Source: Pleurostoma richardsiae | Taxonomy: Eukaryota > Ascomycota > Sordariomycetes > Calosphaeriales > Pleurostomataceae | Assembly: GCA_030052745.1 (NCBI GenBank) | Contig: JANBVO010000017.1 | Location: forward strand, 124,001 to 188,000 | Length of the DNA: 64,000 nt | Direction of reading: 5' to 3' | Shown: positions 32,597 through 42,526 of the stretch, in pieces | Layout of the letters: each line of letters begins with the position of its first letter | Position numbering within the stretch: the first letter of the stretch is position 1 | Program-made: the position numbers and the translations under genes | The notes under the pieces: model-generated | Told to the model about the DNA's origin: nothing | The model's input: the letters and a program-made list of their open reading frames with translations, nothing else | Database searches by the model: none

Positions 32597-33093
32597 TTTG
32601 AGCTCGGGGTGTCTGAGCGATTCTTGCAAGCCGTTGAGACTGTCATTTATTGGGGAAATTACCGTACGTTGAACTCTCTCTAAGGGGCCAATTCACCATG
32701 CCGTTCACCGGAGTTATCAGTATCTCTGAAGCTTCAGACTAGAAGCTACAGTGCTAGACCATTTCGGAATTATGCCTAGCGACGGAGTGATTGCCGGGAA
32801 GTGGAGAAAGATACGGAACTTGGCGTGGTGGTGGACAAGGCGGAGGACGGCCCGCATTCCGTACCCACTCTCGAACCCAAGCATCACGGGCCGGTTGCTG
32901 TGCCCTGGGCTTGAAAACCGGCAGTGCGAGTCCCGAGTATCAGGAAAGGAATCAGGGTAGTCTTGCAAATAAGTCTTCCGATCCTTATTGGACGCTTCGG
33001 TCACTTCAATGGTCTCATATCACATCGCTAACTTTCAGCGTCACTCTCGTCTACCGCAGGCTCCAGGAGAAGATCCCTGCATTCCTGTGCGCC
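32597..33093. promoter_or_regulatory. Divergent promoter of the Rieske and FAD oxidase genes
   Basis: 497 bp between two divergent oxidative genes, an arrangement that favours joint control. An open frame extends upstream of the oxidase ATG on the plus strand to about 32791, but it has no homology-like motifs and is taken as chance. Confidence 0.45.
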
Positions 33094-34443
33094 ATGATTA
33101 CGAGAAGTCCAATATCAAAGGATGAGCCGATTGTCATCGTCGGAGCTGGTGTCTTCGGTCTTTCAACAGCTCTAGAGGTCAAGAAACGGGGCTACCAACA
33201 TGTCACCGTCCTGGACCGCTACTTGCCCCCGGTTGTTGATGGTAGTAGCGTTGACATTTCACGTGTGATCCGTGTCGATTACGCCGATCCGCTCTATGGA
33301 AAGATGGCGGGCGAGGCCCACGAAGGCTGGATCAACGAGTACGGGAAACACTATCACCAAACGGGCTTTGTCATGCTAGCAGAAGGTCTGAATCTTGCGT
33401 ATATCGAGAGGAGCAAGCAAACAAGCAGGCAGCTAGACAACACACTACAGGAGTATGACGATGCTCGCCAGATCCGCGACATCTTCCCTAGCATACAGGC
33501 TCAGCTAGATGGGCTTAAAGGCTATGTCAATCCGCAAGGGGGCTGGGCCGATGCTGAGGCTCGCATTCGACAACTCAGCGTCCAGTGTACCCTTCGTGGG
33601 GTTTCATTCATAACGGGCCCTCGTGGACGCGTACTATCGCTACGATATAACGGTGGCAGAGTAGCTGGCGTAAATGTGGCCGAGGGAGATCCGATTCTCG
33701 CCTCGCAGGTCATCCTCGCGACCGGAGCGTGGACCAACCGTCTCATTCCTATCAGCCATGCTTCATCAGCCTCTGGGCAACCCGTTGGATTCATTCAACT
33801 GACTAAAGAGGAAGCTGAAAAGCTCCGAGACATGCCTGTTATCATAAACCTGAGCACCGGCGTATTCATCTTTCCTCCGACACCTGAAACCAATGTCCTG
33901 AAGGTGGCCAGGCATAGCTATGGGTTCGCGACTGTTGTGCCCGTCGAGGAAACATCTCGAGTCGTGTCGTCCCCGAAGAGAGACGGCAATAACGCGGCGG
34001 CCTCATATCTACCTGCAGACGCTGAGGAGGGCTTGCGACAAGGGCTAGGTCAGCTTGTGCCTGACTTTGCACAGCACGAATGGATGAGCCGCCGGCTATG
34101 CTGGTACTCAGACACCCCGGAGGGCGATTTCATTGTTGACTATCATCCCGAGATCGCAGGGCTTTTCCTGGCAACAGGAGGAGCTGGACAGTAAGTCATA
34201 TAGACTCCCGTGCCGAAGGGACACCGTTAACGAAACACCTTATTCTACAGTGCCTTCAAATTCTTGCCTGTTCTTGGCAAGTACATCGCGGACTGCTTTG
34301 AAAACAAAGCATCAGTTGATATTCGAAAGAAGTGGAGGTTGCGGATTGCAGACGGAAGCGAAGAGGCACCCAAGATGGGGGACGGAAGCCGTGGTGGCCC
34401 GCCGCTCCGGACATTGACGAGGAGCGAGCAAGCAAAATTGTAG
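33094..34443 (+). CDS. FAD-dependent amine/amino-acid oxidase (fructosyl-amino-acid/sarcosine oxidase family), PTS1 AKL
   Basis: A DAO-fold flavoenzyme that oxidises a secondary amine (fructosyl amino acid, sarcosine or pipecolate type), releasing H2O2. Two exons (33094-34190, 34251-34443), 429 aa. PIVIVGAGVFGLSTALEVKK is the N-terminal dinucleotide motif. VDGSSVDISRVIRVDYAD is the MSOX/FAOX fingerprint. LCWYSDTPEGDFIVDYHPE (Cys about residue 336) matches the site where FAD is bound covalently to Cys in this family. LATGGAGHAFKFLPVLGK is rebuilt across the intron. The protein ends in QAKL, a strong peroxisomal PTS1, as in known fungal fructosyl-amine oxidases. A Rieske partner across the promoter suggests successive N-dealkylation or amine oxidation. 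Confidence 0.9.
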
Positions 34444-35001
34444 CATAGCCTCTCCCGCATGATTGATTGTAGAGACAGCAGAGCCCAGAACTCTCCTATA
34501 AACGGATAGAAGCAGCGTGATACGGACTTGCATACGCGAGTACTTCCTCGGACGTCCTTACTCTTGCTGTATTGTCTTGTAGGCCAATCTGCCAAATGTT
34601 GCATTACTTTATTGGATTCCTTGTCGGGTACGGCGTCTAGGACGGAACCCTTCGAGTCGCGTGGCAAAGTTCTGTTGGCTCGACCTGAACGCCTCTATTC
34701 CTCCGTTCGCCGGGCCTATCGGCCCCGGCCGTTGTTATCCCTCGGCAGTTTGATAGGCCAAGCGGAAGTCCAGCCGTCTCCTCGCCGCTGATAAGAAATT
34801 GTGCAGTCCACCCCGGTCCTAGCCTGACTTATCCCGTAGTCCCATCTCCCTCACGCTGGCACGCGGTCCGCTTCCGGGATCGACAGACCTCGGTGGCCTT
34901 CGTAACGCATCCGCAAGTGCCTACCCATTCAGATAACAACCGAAGTAGCCTCTTAGCGAATCAGAAACACTTCACACTACCACACACCACCTGCACACAC
35001 C
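34444..35001 (+). promoter_or_regulatory. Promoter region of the Baeyer-Villiger monooxygenase gene
   Basis: 558 bp, no coding support. The last ~60 bp are CA-rich (ACACACCACCTGCACACACC), a common fungal leader composition. Confidence 0.35.
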
Positions 35002-37206
35002 ATGGACGACAGCCTGCACCTGTACCGGAGTCAGCCGCTCCGCTGCACCATCATTGGTGCCGGGTAAGGACCTAGCCATCCTCTCTGGAAGAAGGTGCTA
35101 ACAGTCAGCCGGCTTCAGCGTCTCTGGACTTCTTATGGGTAAGCCTTCAGCAATGCCAATGTCGAAGAGCCTCGTCCGTGCTAATTGACAACGTGCCAGC
35201 ATACAAGTTACGGAAGCATCTGAAGGGATATGTACATTTCAATATTTATGAGAAGAATTCTGAGCTGGGAGGGACCTGGCATGAAAATACGTATCCAGGT
35301 ACACGACCTTGATCATCGTTTTTGGTCTGTTCGCATTGCTAAGACTGAAAGGTTGCGCATGCGACGTGCCCAGCCACTGCTACCAGTACCCATTTGCACC
35401 CAACCCGGCTTGGTCGAAGTTGTGAGTGACGATGGTGACATCTGTCTCGGCCTCATAGTTCTGACCATGGACTGCATAGCTACGCCTCCTCCAAGGAGAT
35501 CAAGAGCTACTTAGAAGGCGTTGCCAAACACTTTGACCTCGAGCATTTTATCCATTACAGCAGTAGAGTGGTTTCCGCGCAGTGGTTGGAAGAGCCTGGC
35601 ATATGGACAGTCCAGGTCGAAAATGGACCAAGTGTTGAGTCTGAGATCCTCGTCAACGCGAGCGGTATCCTCAATCATCCACAGCTCCCTGATATTGAGG
35701 GCCTCTCGAATTTCGCTGGGCCTCTGCTTCACACAGCGTCCTGGGACTCCTCAGTCGACCTGAAGGGGAAGCGAGTCGCAGTCATCGGCTCCGGCGCGAG
35801 TGCTGTGCAACTCTTGCCTGAGATCCAGCCATTGAGCAGCCAAGTCCATGTTTTTATACGTACTCCGTCCTGGATTACCCGTCCGCTCGGAATGCCGATT
35901 CCGGATGCAACGAACTACACGTACAAGGAAAACGAGAAGGATGGTTTCAGACTCAACGAAGAGGCCTATCTCAAGATCAGAAAGTCCTTCGAGGCGGACT
36001 CCAACGGCCAGTTCCGCGCTTTCTTCAAAGGGAGCACCGAGCAGGAAGACGTGCGAGCAAAATTTGAAACCCGCATGAAGACTCTCATTCACGACGAAGA
36101 TCTGCAGAGGAAACTCATACCTTCGTTCGAGGCAGGCTGTCGCCGAATCAACCCAGGAGAACAGTTCCTCGTAGCCCTTCAACAACCCAACGTCCAGCCT
36201 GTGTTCGACAGGATCGACAAGATTACGCCGCATGGCGTAGTTGCGGCGGTAACGGAATATCCTGCGGACATCCTTGTTGCCGCCACAGGATTCAACACCT
36301 CCTTTAGGCCACGATTTCCCATCATCGGGCGGAACAACGTGAACCTGCAGGATATATGGGCCGAAGAGCCAGTTTCCTACTGGGGCACGGGAGTAGCCGG
36401 TTTCCCGAATTATCTCATATTTCTTGGACCTAACACGCCAATCTCCAACGGAAGCCTCATGGGTAAGGCAACTCTGGATCATGGACTAGATACGGTGTTA
36501 ACTACTTTCAAGGCTCATTGGAAGCTACTGGCGACTACTTTGTGAGGCTCATTCGCAAGATGATACGACAACATGTCAAGGCCTTCGATGTGCGACCCGA
36601 CGCGCAGCAGGACTTTGACAGACACACGCAATCCTACATGCAGAACATGGTCTGGACTGGTACCTGTCGCAGCTGGTGTACGATTTGCGCGACGCCCCTG
36701 ATCTGGTTTTAAGCTAACTGGTGTCATCCACAGACAAGAAAGGCGTAGACGGAAGAGTGTCCGCATTATGGCCAGGTAGCTCCCTTCACTACATACAGGC
36801 CCTGGCCGAGAACCGATGGGAGGATTACCAATGGGGATACGAAGGAGAGAGATACGAGTATTGGAGACATGGACTCTCCTGGATTGAGGATCCGGAGACT
36901 GATCCACTTGGACTTGACGAGCAGGAGAGTTTGAGGACGTGCTCCACAATCCCGAAGAAGGACTCGGACTTGGCTTTCTATATCCGGAAGAGCCCACCCC
37001 TTCCACACAGCAGCATCCCTAATTTGAAAGAAGAAGAGAGAGAGGCTGCTTGTGGCAGCAACGTCAGCGTCTCGCTAGCTACTGAGGCCGTTGATGGGCA
37101 TATCGAGAACACTGTGAATCAACTCATAGACGACACACTGAGCGGGAAAGCGGCCGAGACACAGCGGAACGTGCCTGCCGGGGTAGTCATTACCGTGCCA
37201 GTCTAA
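35002..37206 (+). CDS. Flavin monooxygenase, Baeyer-Villiger type
   Basis: Uses NADPH, FAD and O2 to insert oxygen next to a carbonyl (ketone to ester/lactone) or to oxidise a heteroatom. Seven exons (35002-35063, 35119-35138, 35200-35298, 35352-35421, 35480-36462, 36513-36677, 36734-37206), 623 aa; exon 2 is only 20 nt. The first Rossmann motif TIIGAGVSGLLM is assembled across intron 1. ELGGTWHENTYPG follows. The BVMO fingerprint FAGPLLHTASWD (FxGxxxHxxxW) is at about residues 161-172, and the NADPH motif VAVIGSGASAVQLLPE at ~184-199. The late motif TGTCRSWYK is rebuilt across intron 6. The long C-terminal tail is hydrophilic and unusual but in frame. It lies head-to-tail behind the FAD oxidase. 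Confidence 0.92.
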
Positions 37207-37633
37207 CATAGATAATACTTTTATCAGCCTGGCGATGTTGTGATTCAGCAAGCTCCAGCAAGTGTTCTGTCGGAATCAATTGATATGCAGGAAATGACAA
37301 CGAAGCTTATCATAGCCATATCTCCCAGGAGGCAACTCCCAGCCTCTCTCTTCGAGTCTGTAAGTCCACCCAGTCTCTCGACGAACGCGTCTCAAATTCG
37401 GTGCTATACTTCTCGAATTTTGATGACGAATCCCTATTATAGCTCATTCAAACTTGAAGGAATACACTGTAAACAAGAGGATAACGCCAACAAAGCAGTC
37501 CGAATCCGACAAACAGAGTCACGACCAATTGAAGCCATACGGCTCTACGTCTTGGCGTCAATGTCAGCAAGCTCAACACCCCTCCATCGCGAAGACTGAT
37601 GTTCCGAAGACAAGGATGACACCTCAATCAATC
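37207..37633. other. Intergenic between convergent genes
   Basis: 427 bp between the stops of the BVMO and the MFS gene. AT-richer than flanks; no gene is seen. Confidence 0.5.
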
Positions 37634-39478
37634 TTAAACATCATCACCGAAAGGGACCGTGTCCACGGGAAGAACAAGAGCAACCAAACCAATAACAATA
37701 TAGCAGCCGCATGAAACCCAGATTGGGGCAGAGGTCGTAACGTCGGCGAAAGTCGCGATGAACGGCGCACTTAGAGACGCAAGGCGACCGACAGCCATGA
37801 GCAGGCCATTGCCGAGACCACGGTTCTCGACACTCAGTGCTTGGGGAGTGTACCTTCGTGAGCGGCTTAGCGAAGCACCCTTATCCACGGCGACATTGAG
37901 GACGGAGTACTTACGAGTACACAATTGCGTACAATGCGTTCAGCCAGAAATTTATCATGCAGGAGAATGCGAGGTTCTGGCCCGCGGTCCGGACAGATGT
38001 AAAGGCTCCGGAGAATGCAGCACAGGCGGCACCGGTAAGGAGTATGGACCTTCTCGACCTGAGGTGCCTGTAGGATACCATGTACATGCTCACAAAGGGG
38101 CCGAAGATGCCCACTACGGAGGAGACGCTCCAGTCCCGGTAGGTAATGTAGTTGCTGTCTTCCCCGAGCGATGCTCCATGGGCGGAGAGATAATAGGGTA
38201 AGAATATGGTGTAAAGAGGGTAACTGCGCTCGAGTCAGCGTCATCTAAGACCTCAGATGGCTTTCGGGGCCTTACGCAATACCGATCGTGGCCCAGATCA
38301 CGACAAGGCAGAGCATCAGCCTAAGGTTCTGGGCACCGGAGAAGAGATTCACCGCCCGGCGAACGTTCTCGCGCACTGAACGAACTTCTTTGTTCTCCGT
38401 TACAGCACTGACTGTAAACTGGTCGACGTTCAACCTGTAGTCTGATCCGTTGGTAGCGGCGATGCTGTTGAGGGTCGCGACAGCTTCAGAGACGCGGCCG
38501 CAGGATATGAGCCACCGCGGCGACTCCCGTGCTCTTAGCAGCAAGACGCGGACCAAGGCCATGACGAGGCACAGCCCACCGAGAGTGATATACAAGTACC
38601 GCCATCCCATATTGGCCGGCTTGGGGCAGTTGGCAGGTGTCGATCCACTGGGACAACCGAAGTTCACAATCAGTGGCCAGGCTATCTCGCGAGGGTTAGC
38701 GTGCTGGTTCTTAGCCGTCTGTAGCTTGAGGAGGTCCTCTCACCGATGAGACCAGTGATTGCGTTACCCAGGCCCCATATACAGGCTAGCCCAGACAAGA
38801 TAAATGTCCACTGGCGAGGAATGCTTTCCACAAGGATAGTGAGATCGATCGCGACTGTCCAGCAGTTAGCTACCACCATTTCCCAGCACTCATAGGCACT
38901 GTCAAAAGAGTGAGGTGCTTACGGTTGCCCCCGCCGAACAGACCCATGAGTGTAATAAAGACGTTCAACGCAGCCCAACTGGGAGCTGATGCAGCAATCA
39001 TGGCGAAGATCGAGACGCCCAAGATGGAAGTCTGCCACACGAGCTTCCGGCCCAAGTTGTCTGCCAACCCGCCAAGCACAACGGCACCGACGAGCAGTCC
39101 TGCGTATTGTGGAGCCGAGAGCAGAGTCGCGTATCGAGGCCCAAACTCCATGGAGGCTTGAGGGGTCACGAGGCTTATAGAGACGAGGATCATCTGGGTT
39201 GCCATAAGTCACTTACGAGGATCCTCGGGCGAAAGGCAAGACTCTCTTACCTGGTCCACGAGGAAACCAAAACCGCATAGTAAAGTCAGCTGCCACTGGA
39301 ACTTGCCAAAGCCAATTGCCTCGACAGCTTCCTCCACCAGCCTAAGGTTGGGATCGATCCCGCCGCGAATGCCTTTCACAGGCAGCACCGTGCCCTGCGA
39401 TTGGCTTGGAACTCGTTCTATCGGTTTCTCCGACATCTTGCGAAGATGGACGTCCCCCTCTGTAGGTGTCACTTCCAT
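37634..39478 (-). CDS. MFS transporter, SVOP/SV2-like (niacin/aromatic acid porter group)
   Basis: Membrane carrier, six exons (39478-39251, 39193-38923, 38854-38744, 38681-38276, 38223-37915, 37853-37634), 514 aa, phases all consistent. The opening EEAVEAIGFGKFQWQLTLLCGFGFLVDQ-type segment (residues ~50-76) marks the SVOP group. LLGGLADNLGRK-like loop (here VVLGGLADNLGRKLVW) sits between TM2 and TM3, GGGNLAIDLTILVESIPRQW is rebuilt at intron 2, RARESPRWLISCGR is the central loop, and YTPQALSVENRGLGNG precedes the last helices. The substrate is unknown. Position at the end of the Rieske/FAD/BVMO set suggests import of the cluster's substrate. Confidence 0.87.
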
Positions 39479-40280
39479 GCTGTAGACTAGCAGATTGGGC
39501 TCCTCGGGACGACTTTCACAGGCGTTGATTAGATGGACTTTGTCATACCAGGCGGATCCGGGCGCCTAAAGCATTTAGGTAAGGCCGCATGCAGTGGTGA
39601 CGCCGAACGTGTCTATCAACACGATAGGATCTTGAACTATCCGACGGAAGCACGCGTCCCTATCTGATAGCACAATGGATATGAGAGTGCGTGAGTTTGG
39701 ATTGTTGGCCCCGGGTTGTTATGCCTCCTCGACCGTGCAGTGTGTAAAAGGCGGAAACGGGCCGGGAACGGACCGGGGGCCCCGGCCAGGCGGGACTGTG
39801 GCCGTGTTCCTTATCTACCACACATGACAAACAGCATGACCTTCCTCTGTTGGCAAGCATGGTATGCATCCCGTCACGGTTATCATATCGCAAGTCGAAA
39901 CATAGCGCTTGTTGTTCAATGCTACTTTCTTCCTCCGGCAAACAATCGGTTACCTGTTCTTCACTATCCGGATGTGCTCCCGAAACCCTTGACGGAGGAA
40001 GCCGCGACGAGGTTCTCGGTCTCGAACCGGTGGGGAAAAGGAGTAAGCAGCTATGGACCTGCTCTCACAATCAAAGCCATGGGCAACGGTCCAGCTGATA
40101 TCGTAGGGTACTTGGGGGCACACCGAGATCCGTCATTTCCACCCAAACAGTCATGAATGCTATGGTAAATACGCACCGTGAATATAGCGCTTCTGGGCCC
40201 ACTGCCCTGAACATCGCTGTGCCCGATCCGGTGGTCTATCTAACAAGCAAATCACCGTGACTACGAGGAGGTTTTGCGTT
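39479..40280. other. Intergenic, no gene seen
   Basis: 802 bp with the MFS promoter at its left. Short frames on both strands show no conserved motif. This gap marks the change from the oxidative set to the AAA/STAND block. Confidence 0.45.
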
Positions 40281-42142
40281 CTAAGTCTCCCTACGCCGTG
40301 GGCGCCTTCTAGTGTTGATCGTCGCGAAGCTGATGGGCAACCCAGGCAGCGCTAATGGTGACACAACCTGTGCTGTAGTGATAATAACTCTCAAGCTCGC
40401 CGCGTGCGCTGAGACAAGCAGCGAGAGAGCTTCCACGATGCTCGCGTGTTTAGCATCCGGGTCAGGAGTGCACATGTCAAGACGGTCTATGACAATAACC
40501 AGAGACCCCAGTATCCTCACGATGGAGTGCAAGAGTTTGAATGCCGAGTCAAAGGAGGTTGCCATGCGGAACTTTCTCGCGTTGAAGACGTCCGGTGCCG
40601 AGACCGTGAGACTTGGTGTCTCGTTCAGTAGCTGCGCGACGAGCTGTTTAAGAAGCTGCTGCGGCGTCCAACGCACGCTGTCGGGACGGTCGCACATGGC
40701 AAAAGTGATGAGCTGACCTTGGGAGCGGCACACGCCAATCAAGTCGATGGAGAACTCCGTGAGCCATGACTGGCGGCCGTTGCTCTCCGACGACACCCAG
40801 AGGATCGAGTTCTTCGACTCGTCGCAGAGCTTCCGCCACTCGGCGACACATGGCAAAATTCCGTTCTGGCTCCAGTGGTCGCGCATGTCTGTGAAGAAGC
40901 GAAGTGCCTGCCAAATGCGGAGCTCGTCCTCGATGTCACCCATGTCATCGTGCCAAGCATCAATGAGTTCGGAGGTGTAGTGGCGTGCTTGTGCGGGGTT
41001 CAAGCAGATCAGTAGTGTCTTCGCGAGTTTCTAGTTCTACTTCAGAGTTCGAAAGTATAAGAGGCTTACCAAGGCGCGTAGCCTGCAGCTGTTGGCTAAG
41101 CAAGCGGATCTCTGTTGCTGGCCGTTAGCTTGAACTCGGCCGTGGAGAAGTTTGATCGCTAAGTTATACCGGAATCCAGGATCTCGATTCTGTCTCTGAT
41201 GTATCTCTGCTCTGTTATGTGTCCAGCCTCACACAATGTCTTGAGCCTTGTTGCTGACTTCTTCGTGTTCTTCAAGTAAATAGAGAAGTTGTACTTCGTT
41301 CGTGGAAGCATGGCATCGGTCAACTGCTCTGTTTTGAATTAGTGACTGCATTTCTGCCTTGTAAATCCGGTAAAGAAAATACTGAAGAAGTTATGAGAAT
41401 AGTATTTTGAGAGCCTCCAAAGTAAGTCTAAAATGTGCAGGTAGAACTCGGCAAGAGCTCGTTTCATCTCGTCATTAGGAAACAAATCCTTGTAAGTTTC
41501 TAAGAGCGGTAGATCCTCAGAAAGAGAGGTGATGAGACCGAGAACCGAGTCGCTCTTTTCTTTTCTGCTCGTAACGCCCTGCTGCGAGTGAGTATGGAAG
41601 TTGTCAAGTGTCTCAGAGGTGCTGACCTGGAAGATGATCCACAAACAGGCGTATGGCACGGTGTATTCTGGGCTCTGGGGTACAAAGATGTCGATAACCG
41701 GTTTGATCTGAGTTGCAACTTTTATCACGCCATTGGCAAAGCTCGATACCTTCTGCAGCACCTCCGGCTTGGATTCCTGCTTATCTTTCGCTTTATTTCT
41801 CTCCTTCGCGATGAGACTTTCCACCCATGCCGCATCATATAGCCTGGGCTTCTTGAGCCGAATCGGCGAGCTTTCAACAACCTTCGATGCCACCAGGCCC
41901 AACTGGTCATCCCACCATGGCTGCGAGTTGAGTTGCTCATTGACGTCCTTGCACTTCTGGAGAGCGCTGACATAAATTGCCCTAAGGCCACGAGATTTAG
42001 CAGCGCTGCGAAGGAACGACATCGGGAGTGAAACTGACGCATCATCTTCTGATCCGGGCTGATACCACTTGCTCCAGGGCGGCTCACTCCTCGCACTCTC
42101 CTCGGGACTCTGCCTGCTCCGCTGCGAAGCGAGCATCTGCAT
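40281..42142 (-). CDS. STAND/NLR-like fungal protein, DUF7708-type N-terminus, no visible P-loop
   Basis: Four exons (42142-41383, 41328-41170, 41111-41070, 40987-40281), 555 aa; introns 1 and 3 have CTAAT/CTGAT branch sites. The N-terminal ~300 residues are helical (VIKVATQIKPVIDIFVPQSP, YACLWIIFQVSTSETLDNFH, SLSEDLPLLETYKDLF) and resemble the N-terminal domain of fungal NACHT/ankyrin proteins. The C-terminal part resembles the NTPase region (HYTSELIDAWHDDMGDIEDE, SILWVSSESNGRQSWLTEF, RWTPQQLLKQLVAQLL) with a Walker-B-like LVIVIDRLDMC near residue 484. No GxxxxGK[ST] P-loop is seen and no ankyrin or WD repeats follow, so it is a short, probably non-canonical member. The acceptor of the last exon is a choice between close alternatives. 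Function unknown. Confidence 0.65.
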
Positions 42143-42526
42143 TTCTCAACACGGTGAGCCGCGCTTTGACCCGCTCTGTGGTAAAGTAGCACGATTTCAC
42201 CGAAGACGCGCGATCAGCTTGATTCGACCCCCTCCGGTCGGCAAGTATGATCCAGGTGGAAATACAGAGCGGCACACGCAAAGCTGCCCGATGGATGCAG
42301 ACAATCGATGTTGACAATGGCCAATGAGATAGATGGCTGGGGACGAAGGACAGCCTAAGCGTCTGAGCTTATGCAAGAATCTGACGCGTGAAACCCCGGC
42401 CTCCTGATTTTTCTGACCCTGCCCCGCTCAGCCTTTCATATCACGTTCACAAGAACCTCATGGCGATCTTATGCTGAGTGGTAGCTGGTAAGGCTATCCT
42501 CAACAACGGAAGGTCACTACTCCGCG
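42143..42526. promoter_or_regulatory. Divergent promoter of the STAND-like and AAA ATPase genes
   Basis: 384 bp shared by two divergent genes. No clear element besides general C/T-rich patches. The compact head-to-head layout hints at joint expression. Confidence 0.35.

Noticed and set aside
32791-33093. N-terminal extension of the FAD oxidase
   Set aside because: Open in frame but lacks family similarity, and the dinucleotide-binding motif should lie near the N-terminus, as it does from 33094.
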